Origin: Muscardinus avellanarius
Lineage: Eukaryota; Chordata; Mammalia; Rodentia; Gliridae
Direction of reading: 5' to 3'
Length of the DNA: 64,000 bases
NCBI GenBank assembly: GCA_963383645.1
Contig: OY726578.1
Location: forward strand, 23,914,388 to 23,978,387
Shown here: piece after piece, positions 1-10,580 of the stretch
How positions within the stretch are numbered: position 1 is the first letter of the stretch
Layout of the letters: every line of letters starts with the position of its first letter
Program-made: the position numbers and the translations under genes
The notes under the pieces: model-generated
What the model saw: only the letters and a program-made list of their open reading frames with translations
Databases searched by the model: none
What the model was told of the DNA's origin: nothing

Positions 1-328
1 CTGGATGGTTCGTATACCATTTGCATACCTTCTTGAGCCTGCTCTAAGTCTTGAGAGTTTGTTTCCCTAAGACTTGCTTTGAAGCTCACATGAGGAAGGA
101 AGGCCGAGCATCGTTGCCGTCCGGGCTCCTGAGCGCTCCGGGCCGGTGCCCGCAGCAGAAGTTTCCCTGCTGAGAGCAGGTTCAGTAGTAATAGTTGGTT
201 GCCTGGTAAAACAGTTCTCCATGGTTAAAAAGTTACTCCCTTGGGAGTGCCGTGCATGATAGAAATGTAACCATTAACAAAATTTACTGCTGTTAAACAA
301 ACTTCCATTGGCCTGTTTTCTCACGCAG
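1..328 (+). other. SPECC1L: SPECC1L intron, 3' end
   Basis: Unique sequence with no SINE that I can recognise. It ends in a pyrimidine-rich stretch and the acceptor CAG at 326-328. A short CpG-containing patch lies at about 115-160; I see no coding signal. Confidence 0.7.
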
Positions 329-504
329 GAAGAGTCTGCGGAGTGGCGGCAGTTTCAAGCTGACCTGCAGACCGCGGTGGTCATCGCGAACGACATCAAA
401 TCTGAAGCCCAAGAAGAGATCGGTGACCTGAAACGCCGGCTGCACGAGGCCCAGGAGAAGAACGAGAAGCTCTCGAAGGAACTGGAGGAGATCAAGTCAC
501 GCAA
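329..504 (+). CDS. SPECC1L: SPECC1L coding exon (coiled-coil segment)
   Basis: Internal exon of SPECC1L (cytospin-A), a cytoskeletal scaffold that associates with actin and microtubules and acts in cell adhesion and migration. It starts in phase 0 after the acceptor TCACGCAG with [20 protein letters not shown] and encodes window residues 1-58 plus two bases of Lys59. The donor is AA|GTACGT. The peptide is a charged heptad-type coiled coil (for example [19 protein letters not shown]) and matches the SPECC1L coiled coil upstream of the Ser-rich linker nearly residue for residue. Joining to the exon at 3940 restores AAG (Lys), then QEEERG. The frame stays open past the donor into the intron, but that extension is not coding. 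Family identity is firm; the exact number in the full protein (about residue 740 of 1117) is from memory. Confidence 0.96.
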
Positions 505-1091
505 GTACGTGCAGACCAGGGTGTGCTGGGCCTGGCGGAGAGCCTGCACTCGGGCGCTGGGGCCTGGCGGAGGGCAGCCTTGTGGGGCCGCTCTAAGTCA
601 TGTGAAGAAGCCCTCTCTGAGGGCTGCCATCTGGAGGGGCCTCCTCCCGAGCCCGCAGGCAGCCCGCTGCTGATCTCTGGCGTGGCCTCGTGGTCTGGCC
701 GACTCGGTGTGTCCAGCCCTGCCTCCCGCTGGCTGTGACCTGCTTAGATCCCGAGCCTGTGTTCTCGTCTGACGTGACTGGTGCTAGCTGCCTTACCGCA
801 CCATGTAAGAGTGGCAGGGCACCGGGGACCGGCAGCCGCCGCCGGCGCTTATTGAATCTCCAGTGGAGAGGGGAAGGCGAGTGTTCCCCATCGCTCCAGG
901 GCTCCTCTTGTCAGCCTGTGGCCAGTGACCTCCACAGGAGTGTGATCCCATCGAACAGAGACCAGTGGAAACCCATGGCACTTTGTAGAGTAGGAGACGC
1001 CTGTGCTGTGCTCAGCTCCACAGAGATTGCGGTGGCATTGTTTTTGAAGTTATTAAAAATTTGGTTATTAGGTTTTTGTTTTTGTTTTTGG

Positions 1092-1257
1092 TAGTGGTAC
1101 TTGGGATTGGACACGGGTGCTGTGACTTTGAGCTACACCCCAGCCCAGTTTTAATTTTAAACAGGCCCTCACTGAGTTGACAAGGATGGCTGTGGACCTG
1201 AGATCCTCCTATCTCAGCCTCCCAAGAAATTACAAGCGTGCACCGCCATGCCCAGCT
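1092..1257 (-). mobile_element. B1-dID dimeric SINE, diverged
   Basis: ID half first (GGTACTTGGGATTGGACACG...GAGCTACACCCCAGCCC), then linker and B1 half ending GCCATGCCCAGCTG. Many substitutions, so an old copy. Confidence 0.8.
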
Positions 1258-1288
1258 GAATAATTTTTAAGTAGGCATAAGGAGAAAC

Positions 1289-1360
1289 TTTTTTTGGTGG
1301 TACCTGGGGGTGGAACCCAGGGGCTTTTCTCCCTCCGGGCTATACTCCCAGACCTATTTC
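1289..1360 (-). mobile_element. ID half of a SINE
   Basis: GGTGGTACCTGGGGGTGGAA...GGGCTATACTCCCAGACCTA. The CTCCCAGACCTA ending belongs to the GC-rich subfamily. No B1 half follows. Confidence 0.65.
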
Positions 1361-1667
1361 TTGAGAATGATCGAGAGCCTCTCTTCAAGAGAGCTGCCTG
1401 TGCTGGCTGCGGTGACAGATGTGGGCTTTGAGGTGAGCGTTCGGAGTGCGGGAGACTGAGAGCCTGCGTTGCGAGCTTGGCAGCCTGCCGTGTGTAGAGC
1501 TCCGGTGAGGTCACCGGTGGTGTGTATCGTGTGGTGACTGGCGTTTGGGAAGTCCGTGAGCAGCGAGCCAGCTTTTCCTCATGACTAGTGTCTGTTATTA
1601 CAGGATAGCAGAGGAGCAAAGATCCTTTTAAGCAGATATCCCTGCCCATCCGCACGCACGTGCGCGT

Positions 1668-1858
1668 GGGTGTCACTGGGCTTGAACCCGGGGCCTTGTA
1701 CTTCTGAGCTGCCCCCGGGCTATTCTTCATTTTGTACAGTGTCTCATTGAGTTGCTGAGGGTTTTGCTAGATGGCTGAGGCTGGCCTCAAACCTGCCATT
1801 GTTCTGTCTCAGTCTCCAAAGGACTGGGATTGCAGGTGTGTGCTACCATGCCTGGCTC
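1668..1858 (-). mobile_element. B1-dID SINE, old
   Basis: Both halves recognisable; the linker is degraded to TTCTTCATTTTGTACAG. Confidence 0.75.
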
Positions 1859-1883
1859 AGCTCAGTAAATTGTTGTTTTCTTT

Positions 1884-2076
1884 TGGTATTTGCAGTTGAA
1901 CCTGGGTCATTCTGCCTCAGAGCTGTGGCCTCAGCCCTTTTGTTTTATTTTTTAATTTGAAACAGTCTTGCTAAGTTGCCACCTCGCTGAGTTGCTGGGC
2001 TGGCCTCAAATTTGCAATCCTCCATCTCCGCCTCCTCAATACTGAGATGACAGGCTTGCACCACCATGCTGGGCTA
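1884..2076 (-). mobile_element. B1-dID SINE
   Basis: ID half with a damaged start (GGTATTTGCAGTTGAACCTG), complete B1 half to CACCATGCTGGGCT. Confidence 0.8.
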
Positions 2077-2084
2077 GATCTGTA

Positions 2085-2087
<3 letters not shown>

Positions 2088-2133
<46 letters not shown>
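2088..2133 (+). repeat. (TG)n microsatellite
   Basis: About 23 units, grown at the tail of the minus-strand SINE that begins at 2134. Confidence 0.95.
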
Positions 2134-2138
<5 letters not shown>

Positions 2139-2324
2139 GGGGATGGAACCCAGGGGCATTCTACCTCCAAGCTACACCCCAGCCCTGTTTTTTTGTTCTT
2201 TATTTTGAAACAGGCTCTCACTGAGTTGCGAAGGGCCTCACTGTGTTGAGAACCGCAATCTGCGATCCTCCGGTCTCAACCTCCTGAATGCTGGGATTAC
2301 AAGTGTGCGCCACCACGCCTGGCC
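2134..2324 (-). mobile_element. B1-dID SINE, complete
   Basis: Near-consensus ID half (TTACTGGGGATGGAACCCAG), TTCTTTATTTTGAAACAGG linker and B1 half. Confidence 0.9.
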
Positions 2325-2410
2325 GATTAGTAGATTTTAATGGACAGACAGAATTGGAAAGTTTATGTCTATGGCTTCAGAATCCATATTGCAGTAACTT
2401 TCTTGGCAAT

Positions 2411-2440
2411 TGCTCTTCCACTGAGCTGCACCCCCAGCCC
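2411..2440 (-). mobile_element. ID fragment
   Basis: GCTCTTCCACTGAGCTGCAC followed by CCCCAGCCC: the 5' part of a minus-strand ID of the classical type. Confidence 0.5.
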
Positions 2441-2450
2441 ATAACTAACG

Positions 2451-2644
2451 TGGGGGGGGGGGTGGAGCCCCGGGGCATTCTACCTCCAAGCTACCCTCCC
2501 AGCCCTAATTTCTATTCTTTTTTTTGAAACAGGGTCTCACTGAGTTTCGGAAGCCTAAGTAGCTAAGACTGGCCACAAACCTGCAATCTTCCTGTCTCGG
2601 CCTCCCAAGTGCTGGGATCGCAGGCTAGTGCCACCATGCCCAGC
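2451..2644 (-). mobile_element. B1-dID SINE
   Basis: Starts after a run of G, then GGAGCCCCGGGGCATTCTAC; B1 half ends GCCACCATGCCCAGC. Confidence 0.85.
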
Positions 2645-2752
2645 TCCCAGCCCTTCTTAGCTTTCATTCTGAGACAAGGACTTGCCGAGCTGCACGGCCA
2701 GCATCAAATCCATGACCCTCCTGTCTTTGGGATTTATAGGCACCTGCACCGT
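2645..2752 (-). mobile_element. B1 half, old fragment
   Basis: TTTCATTCTGAGACAAGGAC...GGGATTTATAGGCACCTGCA. No ID half adjoins because another SINE sits at its 5' side. Confidence 0.55.
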
Positions 2753-2815
2753 GTGCAGTCTACGTTAATTAGATAGTCTGTGTACTTTTAGTTTAAGTTA
2801 ATTTAATGGAAACAA

Positions 2816-3009
2816 AGCCAGGCCTGATGGCGCACACCTATAATCTCAGTACTTGGGAGGCTGAGACAGAAGGATCACAGGTTCACAATCAGCCTCTGCT
2901 TCTTAATGAGGCCCTCCACAACTTAGTGAGACCCTGTTTTAAAATAAAGAAAAAATGGGGCTGGGGATGTAGCTTGGAGGTAGAATGCCCCTGGGTTCCA
3001 TCCGTAGTA
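2816..3009 (+). mobile_element. B1-dID SINE
   Basis: AGCCAGGCCTGATGGCGCAC...GGGGCTGGGGATGTAGCTTG...CCATCCGTAGTAC; runs straight into a CA microsatellite. Confidence 0.9.
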
Positions 3010-3020
3010 CCACACACACA

Positions 3021-3056
<36 letters not shown>
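3010..3056 (+). repeat. (CA)n microsatellite at SINE tail
   Basis: Over 20 CA units with one CT variant, continuing the terminal GTACCACA of the SINE. Confidence 0.95.
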
Positions 3057-3058
<2 letters not shown>

Positions 3059-3939
3059 TAATAATTATTATTATATTTAATGGAAACAATCATATAAAGA
3101 CAAGCTTTTTGGAGTCCTCAATCATTTTTATGAGTGGAAAGGGATTCTCAGACCAAAAAGTTTGGTAATTGGTATTCTAGATTCTTTATGAAAACTTCTA
3201 ATCATGACTAGCTAACATCGTGAGGCAGAGAGCTACCAGAGGCGCCAGTGGCTAAGACAGACTCTCCAGAGACTGGCTTTGTTTGCTCCTGAAAGCATGC
3301 TGATATCCCATCACACGTGCAAAGTCTGCACCTGGAACCTCCTTCCAGAGGAGAGCTTGTGGGCCAGCTCAGTGGCCGGTGGCTTCTCTGCTGACTCAGG
3401 GCGCATCACTGAGTACTGGGGGACTCGTGTTACTAAGTGGGGCCTAGGCTTTGTTTTCTTTGTAGAAATTCTACTGGGCAGCGGTAGCAGTTCTGTTCTG
3501 CCAGAGCGTGGGCTCTGGTTTCATTCCCTCGTGTCTCCTGTCTGAGCACACACTTTGGCTCGAGCCCACACGGCCTGTCTGCGTGTGCTGGTGGAGGCCC
3601 GGCCTTCCTGGCAGCACAGAGCCAGGGCTTCCTGGTTCCGAGTCAGGCTCTGTGGCCGCTCTGTCTCCGATTTTACTTCTAATTGGTTACTGATGTCCTC
3701 ACCTGGTACTTACTTAGATGAAAATGGAATTTGATGGTTATTTAACTTGCTTAGGATAACATGATATGAACATTTTAATATCATTTCCTGGTATTTACCA
3801 AGCAAATGAGAATATTAGACCAGGTAATGTACTCTGCTTAACTGATACAATTAAACAAATACCTTTTGATGCTTTTCAGTTGGGAGGGGGATGTGTATCT
3901 TCTAATACGTGTACAGATGCCCTGCTTCCGTGTCTTTAG

Positions 3940-4103
3940 GCAAGAGGAGGAGCGAGGCCGGGTGTACAACTACATGAACGCTGTCGAGAGAGACCTGGCA
4001 GCCCTGCGGCAGGGCATGGGGCTGAGCCGGCGGTCCTCCACGTCCTCAGAGCCCACGCCTACGGTGAAGACCCTCATCAAGTCCTTCGACAGCGCATCCC
4101 AAG
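3940..4103 (+). CDS. SPECC1L: SPECC1L coding exon (coiled-coil end, Ser-rich start)
   Basis: The acceptor TGTCTTTAG is followed by G (completing Lys59) and then [20 protein letters not shown]. The exon encodes window residues 60-113 and the first base of Val114. It finishes the coiled coil ([14 protein letters not shown]) and opens a basic, Ser/Thr-rich linker ([18 protein letters not shown]) that looks like a kinase-target region. The donor is CAAG|GTGACC. Joining to the next exon gives SASQVPSP, the expected SPECC1L reading. An in-frame stop occurs soon after the donor, so the exon end is well placed. Confidence 0.96.
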
Positions 4104-4461
4104 GTGACCGACTTCTTCCCGGGCCACGGGCACCTGCCCTGTGCTCTCTGGCCCTCCGCTTTCATGTAGTGTCAGTGGGCTGGTCTGATACATAGAAGGT
4201 GAGCTTCCATAGGGCTCGCAGTTGATTCTGTTCCCCGGCTCTGCTCTGGGCTCCTCCCGTGCCCATGCAGAGGTGGGTCTTTTCTGCCCAGGTGAATCAT
4301 GTGCATTCCTGTGACGTGAGCCATGTTCTTTGCCTCTAATTTCTGGGTATATAACTTTAGCTCTTTTCCTTCCTCTGAACTCTTTCAGCCCTGTATGTCC
4401 AGATGCCACGGAACTGGCAAGTTGCCTCCTAGATGTCCTGTGTCCCAAACTAAACATTTGA

Positions 4462-4600
4462 AGCCGGGTGTGGCGACGCATGCCTGCTGCATTCCAGCAC
4501 GGGGGAGGCTGAGAGTGCAGGGTCGCGGGTTGGAGACCAGCCTCGGAAACTTGGTGTGACTCTTGGTAGCCTCGCCAGACCCTGTTTAAAACAAAAGATA
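4462..4600 (+). mobile_element. B1 half of a SINE split by an insertion
   Basis: Left half of an old dimer. Its linker AAAACAAAAGATA (4588-4600) is the target-site duplication of the next element. The matching ID half is at 4817-4880. Confidence 0.8.
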
Positions 4601-4803
4601 GCCGGGCGTGGTGGTGCACGCTTGTAATCCCCGCGCTTGGGAGGCAGAGACAGGAGGATCGCGCAGGTTCGAAGCCAGCCGCGCGCGCTGGCTTAGGAGA
4701 CCCTGTTTCCAAATAAAAATGTAAAAATAGGTCTGGGAGTGTAGCCCGGAGGTAGAAGGGCTTCCAGGAACCCCAGTACCACCAAAATAAAATAAAATAA
4801 AAT
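4601..4803 (+). mobile_element. GC-rich short-form SINE, nested
   Basis: GCCGGGCGTGGTGGTGCACG...AATCCCCGCGCTTGGG, a GCCAGC/GCTGGC palindromic region and an ID half TAGGTCTGGGAGTGTAGCCC...GGGCTTCCAGGAACCCCAGT. Flanked by a perfect 13-base duplication at 4588-4600 and 4804-4816. Confidence 0.92.
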
Positions 4804-4816
4804 AAAACAAAAGATA

Positions 4817-4880
4817 AAAAGGGCTAGGGGTGCAGCTTGGAGGTGGAATGCCTCTGGGTTCAGTCCCCAGCACCATAAAA
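4817..4880 (+). mobile_element. ID half of the split SINE
   Basis: GGGCTAGGGGTGCAGCTTGG...CAGTCCCCAGCACC; completes the host dimer of 4462-4600. Confidence 0.8.
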
Positions 4881-5021
4881 CACACAAGCAAACACAGAAA
4901 TGAAATGCAGCTTCCCAGGGCCATTCTTGCCCACGGTGCCAGGCCAGGCCGCCATTGAAGGCGGCGTCTTCCCTAGCCCCACAGCCGGCCCACTCTAAGC
5001 GGTCCTCCTGGTTTTCTTTTT

Positions 5022-5176
5022 CAGTGCTGAGGCTTGGACCAAGGCCCACACATGCCACTGAGCTGCTCCCCAGATCACTTAAAAAGAGAATGATTTTGCA
5101 ACAGGGTCTCCTTCATTCTGTTGCCCATGCTGGCCTCACCCTTGAGACCCTCCTACCACAGCCTCCTGAGTTCTAG
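5022..5176 (-). mobile_element. SINE, very old
   Basis: GCCACTGAGCTGCTCCCCAG, then CAACAGGGTCTCCTTCATTC and CCCATGCTGGCCTCACC. The 3' part of the B1 half is missing. Confidence 0.5.
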
Positions 5177-5303
5177 GAAGACCCCCGATCCAGCCCCAAC
5201 ACGGACATCTTCACCCCTTGACTCCTCTCCATTTCCAGGGGGCATAATCTTTAGCTCAGCCAAATAGACTCCTTTCTTCTTCTTCTTCTTTTTTTTTTTT
5301 TTT

Positions 5304-5466
5304 GCAAGCTCCACCCCCAGCCCTGTTTTTATTCTTTATTTTGAAACAGGGTCGCATTGAGTTGTAAATGGCCTCACTAAATAGCTGAGGCTATCCATGA
5401 ACCACGATCCTCCTGTCTCAGCCTCCCAAGTACTGGGATTACAAGCGTGCACCACCACACCCAGCT
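5304..5466 (-). mobile_element. B1-dID SINE with truncated ID
   Basis: A T-run precedes GCAAGCTCCACCCCCAGCCC. Most of the ID is lost but the B1 half is complete. Confidence 0.85.
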
Positions 5467-5510
5467 CTTAACGTAAAATCTTTTAATTGCCTTTTTTTTT
5501 TTAAATTCTG

Positions 5511-5713
5511 GCTTGGGGTCTGGGGATGGAACCCAGGGGCATTTGACCTCCAAGCTACAGCCCCTGCCCTATTTTTTATTGTTTATTTTGAAACAGGGTC
5601 TCACTAAGTTGCAGAGCCCCTCACTAAGTAGCTGAGGCTGTCCAGGAACCACGACCCTCCAGTCTCAGCCTCTCTAATGCTGGGATGACAAGCGTGTGCC
5701 ACCGCGCCCGGCT
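5511..5713 (-). mobile_element. B1-dID SINE, complete
   Basis: TCTGGGGATGGAACCCAGGG...GCCACCGCGCCCGGC, near consensus. Confidence 0.9.
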
Positions 5714-5914
5714 TTAGTTGCTTTATTATAATTGGAATGAAGTTCAGATCTCTAGACACTCGCCAGGTTTAAGCTCTGCCTTCCTCCTGCCTGCGCTGGG
5801 CCGCCCTTCCCCTCTGTAGCCAGCTGTGCCACACTCAGCTTGGGAAACGAGTGGGCTCTCGTAGTAAGGATGAAGTAGATTTTGAACACTGATGTTAAAA
5901 TAAATCCACAACCC

Positions 5915-6153
5915 ACCGGGCGTGGCACACGCTTGTCATCCCAGCACTTGGGAGGCTGAGCCAGGAGGATCGCAGTTCACGGGCAGCCTGAGCTACTAAG
6001 TGAGGCCCTCTGCATCTCAGTGAGACCCTGTTTCAAAATAAAAAATAGGGCTGGGGGTGTAGCTTAGAGGTAGAATGCCCCTGGGTTCTATCCCCAGTAC
6101 TGCCAAACAAAAATATTTATGTGTATATATAAATAATATATATGTATGTATAT
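5915..6153 (+). mobile_element. B1-dID SINE with 11-bp target-site duplication
   Basis: Complete element with an AT-rich tail. ATCCACAACCC flanks it at 5904-5914 and 6154-6164. Confidence 0.92.
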
Positions 6154-6177
6154 ATCCACAACCCTATTTAACAAGGT

Positions 6178-6198
6178 TGTGTGTGTGTGTGTGTGTGT
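6178..6198 (+). repeat. (GT)n microsatellite
   Basis: About ten units in intron sequence. Confidence 0.85.
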
Positions 6199-6297
6199 CG
6201 GTCGCAGCAGTAGTGAAGTTGCCAGCCTGGGAAAGCCACGCTCCCCTGGTGGAGAAGAAGCGCCTGTCTCGGGCTCGGCCGTGTTCGGCATAGCTGA

Positions 6298-6588
<291 letters not shown>

Positions 6589-7208
6589 TAGTATCTGCAA
6601 TTGAGATGGTTATTGAGCCATAAATTGAGTTGTCCTCTGGGAAGCCAAGGTACCTCTGAATCTCAGCCTCTCCTGAATGGCAAGTGGCTGTGACCCTCAG
6701 TGGCTCACGACAGCGGCTTTTCTGGGTCGGCAAGGCGTTTTGGGGGGATTGTACTGAGTCGGTGCCTGCAGCCGGACTCAGCACCGGGCAGGCCATGGCC
6801 TGGGCTAGGACTGGGCCGCTCACCCTCCGCGTGCTGTTGGGCCCTCACTGTGGTTTTCCAGCTCCAGGAAAGTAAGGGTGGAAATGAGCGGGGCGGGGGC
6901 GGCAGCGCCCTGGCCTACTCCTCTCTTCACACTGGCCAGCATGAACCATAAAAGCAAAATGGCCATTGGCGCCAACATTTAAAACTTGTCTGAAAGACAT
7001 GAAGAAATGCCAAGGCAGCTGTAAGCGGGGGTACGCAGAACCCTTTTACTGGTAGAAGACGCGATACAGGAAGCTGAAGACAGACAGCCCTGTAAGGAAC
7101 GGGCAAGGGCCTGAAGATCCTGCCTGGGAGAAGACGGAGGGGTGACTTGAGTACGCACAGGAAGAGACGTCCAGCATCGCCAGTCATTCAGTAGGGACGA
7201 GGTGCGCA

Positions 7209-7395
7209 GCCAGGCCTGGAGGGCACACTGTGATCCCAGTGCTCTCCGAAGCTGAGATAGCAGGACGGCAGGTTCGAGGCCGCCCTCAGCAACTTAGTGA
7301 GACCCCATTTTCAAACTTTTAAAAAAGGAAAGGGGCCAGGAGTAAGGCTCAGAGGTAGAATCCCCTTGGAGTCAGTCCCTAGAACCAAAATAAAG
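7209..7395 (+). mobile_element. B1-dID SINE, diverged
   Basis: CCAGGCCTGGAGGGCACACT...GGGGCCAGGAGTAAGGCTCA...GTCAGTCCCTAGAACC. Confidence 0.75.
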
Positions 7396-7492
7396 CAATT
7401 AATTCCTAGCGAGAGACCGATCTGTACTTTGGGGAATGGCCAAAGTTAAAAAGGCCAGCGGTGACAAGTATGGTGACAAGGCAGAGAGCCCA

Positions 7493-7575
7493 GCCTCTGG
7501 CGGGGGTGACTAGGCGGCGAGGCCGGCCTCTGGCGGGGGTGACATGGTGGAGAGGCCGGCCTCTGGCGGGGTGTG
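7493..7575 (+). repeat. 33-bp minisatellite, about 2.5 copies
   Basis: GCCTCTGGCGGGG recurs at 7493, 7526 and 7559 with exact 33-base spacing. Confidence 0.9.
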
Positions 7576-8182
7576 AAGTGTGAGGGGCTGGGGAGCTGGG
7601 GCCAGTGTGCCAGGCATAGCCAGAGGACCGGCCGCTTCGCGGTCAACTGTAGGCATGGCCACTCGGCACGAGTACTCGGTGTTGTGCTCAGGACCAGGCG
7701 AGTGACCAGGGAGAGCAGGGTGGTAGCACACCTGCATGTTTCTGCGTGTCAGAACGTGGGTGATAGTTGAGAGCCCTCTACCCAGAAGAGTGCACTCACG
7801 GTTGGAATGCGTGGTGGCCGGGCCTGTGGTGCGGCGGCGGGAGGCCTGTGTGGTGACGGAGCATTCTGTCCCTCGCCTGTCGTGTCCTGGTTGTGGTGTC
7901 CTGCTGCAGGTTTACAGGTTTTACCAGCGGGGAAGCTGCATGAAGTAGGTACAGCGCCCTCCACTCTACGCTTGCCTGTGAATCTACAGTCATAATGAAC
8001 CTCATTTTTGAGACGTGTCTTGCTCACATTCTGTCTCTAGAGAAGGAGCGAGTGTGCGTGTTCTGCCTCGCTGTAGCAGTGTGGAAAGATCGTGCCATTG
8101 AGAGCCACGCCTTTACCCTGCGGTGCGCACTGTCTGCGTGTCTGTCCTGGGCTTACCCGTGCTCTTCATCTTCTCATTTCAG

Positions 8183-8273
8183 AGACATTCCATAAGTGGA
8201 CCCATCTCAACGCCCAAGCCCCTGGCGGCTTTGTCAGATAAGAGACCAAACTACGGAGAGCTCCCTGTCCAAG
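8183..8273 (+). CDS. SPECC1L: SPECC1L coding exon (linker)
   Basis: The acceptor TCTCATTTCAG is followed by [20 protein letters not shown] and then [10 protein letters not shown] (window residues 145-174), plus the first base of Glu175. The donor is CAAG|GTAGGC. RHSISGP is a basic Ser motif resembling a phosphorylation or 14-3-3-type site (inference). Joining to the exon at 14597 gives PVQEHLLRTSS. Phases match on both sides. Confidence 0.95.
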
Positions 8274-8432
8274 GTAGGCCGTGGGCGGCGCGGCGCACTG
8301 GGTGCAGGGTTGCTGGGCTCTCCGGCTGCCTTGGCTAGCCGAGCAGATTTCCCCTCTGCTCTTGATGTGCTTCAGCCAGTCTGTCTGGTCGATAGCTTTA
8401 TCAGAAGTGTACTGATGTCTTTGTGTGTGTGT

Positions 8433-8624
8433 GTGGTGCTTGGGATTGTAGTACAGTGGCATTCTGCCTCTGAGCTACACCCTCAGCCCTATTTTATTTT
8501 TTATTTTTGAAACAGGGTCTCAGTAAATTGCAGAGGGCCTTGCTAAGATGCTGAGACTAGCCACGAACCTCCTGTGTCTGCCTCCTAAGTTCTAAGATGA
8601 CAAGTGTGTACCACCATTCCTGGC
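8433..8624 (-). mobile_element. B1-dID SINE
   Basis: GTGGTGCTTGGGATTGTAGT...CCTATTTTATTTTTTATTTT...CCACCATTCCTGGCC, with a short GT run at its tail. Confidence 0.85.
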
Positions 8625-8649
8625 CGAGTAACATATCAATTATCAGTGG

Positions 8650-8790
8650 GATTGCAGGTTTGAGGCCAGCCTCAGCAACTTCACGAGACACTGTTTCAAA
8701 ATAAAAAAATATTTTAAAAGGGGCTGGAGGTGTAACTCGGAGGTAGAATGCCCCGAGTTCAGTCCTTAGTACCAAAGCAGCAAAAGCAAA
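8650..8790 (+). mobile_element. B1-dID SINE, 5'-truncated
   Basis: Begins within the B1 half (GGATTGCAGGTTTGAGGCCA) and runs to GTCCTTAGTACC. Confidence 0.8.
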
Positions 8791-9004
8791 AAGCATAAAG
8801 CTGGGTGGCCCATCCAGCACGCTCTGTCGTCTTTTGGCTTTGGGCTTTCTCCAGTGCTTTAGAGGCTGGTTGTCGTGTTTAGGCACACTGTCCATGTGGG
8901 CTCCTCCTCTGTTACGGCAGCTGGACATTCAGGCTCCTATTCTTGTGTTCACTGATTTTAATTCTAAAGAATTGACAGACTTATTAATACTGTTATTGTT
9001 ACTT

Positions 9005-9168
9005 TGCGGTACTGGGGATTGAACTCGGGTGTTCTGCCTCTGAGCTACGTCCCCAGCTCTTCTGTAAGGTTGAATTTTGAGGCAGGGTCTCGCTATGTTG
9101 ACAGGCGGGTTGAACTTGTGCTCCTCCTGCTCAGCCTCTCAAGTAGCTGGGATTATAGGCGTGCAGAG
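9005..9168 (-). mobile_element. B1-dID SINE, shortened
   Basis: GCGGTACTGGGGATTGAACT, a short linker and CAGCCTCTCAAGTAGCTGGG. Confidence 0.8.
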
Positions 9169-10501
9169 TCTCTATTCCTGAAACCCACTATTTTGCTTAT
9201 AAATTTGATTTGGTACACAGTAAAGGGACATCTGCGTATACCCATTTATTTCTACGATCTCTAAGCTAAGAGAGATTTAAGTAGAGACCCAGTATGCTTA
9301 ACGTTATCTGCAGCTGTCTGCCAGAAGTTAACAGGGTCTACCTCCGGTTAGGTTTATCTTTTTGTCTGAGCCCTGCGACTTGTCCCCTCAGGCTCTCAGA
9401 TGCTATTAGCCTGGTGCTGTTATTATCGATGACCCCATCCTCCTGGATCTTCACTCGGCTGGCTCCCTTGCACTGTCATTTAAAATGCCCACATCTTTCC
9501 TCTGTGAGGAGAACAGTCCTCCCTTCTCACCCTCCAGCGGCTGCACCTTTGCTTGGGGGCACATTCATCGCGGCCTACCCGACCCCACGCCTCCTGTCCC
9601 CACCTCTGCATTGAGCCGCTCTGACCTGGGTGACCTCCATGTCACCAGGTCACTGCCTCTCCTTCAGCTAGCCGATCGTTGCCAAAACTCTTCACGCCAC
9701 ACGTTCCCCTACGCTCTGGCTGATTGCTGGCCCCACGTCTCCCTTGGGTGCCTCAGGTCCTCAGATCAGTGTGCTCACCTAGTACCCGACCCATCACCTT
9801 CCCATCCAGTCAGCCAGCTGGCGTGTGGGGTCTTGCTGCTGCCGCCCAGTCGGGGTCATCGTCGCCCTGTCTGTACCGTCCAGCACGTTGCCCAGCGTGA
9901 ACCCCTCCACCCAGCAGTGCTGACCCTCAGCCTCCAGGGGCTCCCGGCCAGCAGAGCAGAAGCCTGCCTGCATGGCTTCCTACGCTTCCCCTGGCCCTGC
10001 TGGGCGCTGAGCCAGGCACTTTCCCTGCAAGGCCTGCTTTGCCTCGGTCCTTCCATTTAGCTGGCCATCACTCCTGGGGGCCGTCCCGACCTCTCGGGCC
10101 TGTCTCATTGCCGCTGGGCCTCCCTCGCACCCTAGGCTCAGCAGGCGGGCTGGGCGCTCCGCAGAAGCCGGTAGCTCGCCTGCTTGCTTTCTCTGACTTG
10201 CACCAGCCCAGGCCTGGCAAGTAGCAGCACCCAAGTGTGTTGGGGCTAGGAAATGTTAGTAGAAACAGCCCCAGGCGGCACCCAAATCGCATGTATTGCT
10301 GTGAGAATAGCGCTGATCTCATTTCCTGGTGAGGGCTAAGTAAGCAGCTTGTCGTGAGGACGGAGATGGCCCACTCCCTGCAGGGTACGGCCGGGTTCTC
10401 CTGGACCATGCCTCTGGGCAGCGCTGCTTCTTGCGGAGAAAACACGCCGTGACGTGGTGGCTTACCGTGCGGGGAGCTGAAAGTTCCAAATAAGTATTTT
10501 C

Positions 10502-10580
10502 TTTTGGCATTGGAGATGGAACCAGGGCCTTACCCCTGCTAAAGTTTGCTCTCCTGCTGAGCTGCACCCCGGTCCTACCA
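10502..10580 (-). mobile_element. ID element, classical type
   Basis: GGCATTGGAGATGGAACCAG...CTCTCCTGCTGAGCTGCACC. It retains the longer tRNA-like middle that the dimer's ID half lacks. Confidence 0.6.

Larger units (their letters stand above)
505..3939 (+). other. SPECC1L: SPECC1L intron, SINE-rich
   Basis: An intron of 3435 bases with a GTACGT donor and TGTCTTTAG acceptor. Positions 505-1090 and about 1360-1667 are unique with no signal. Positions 1090-2752 are a near-continuous head-to-tail row of minus-strand SINEs, followed by one plus-strand SINE with a CA tail. Positions 3060-3930 are unique and AT-rich towards the exon. Confidence 0.85.
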
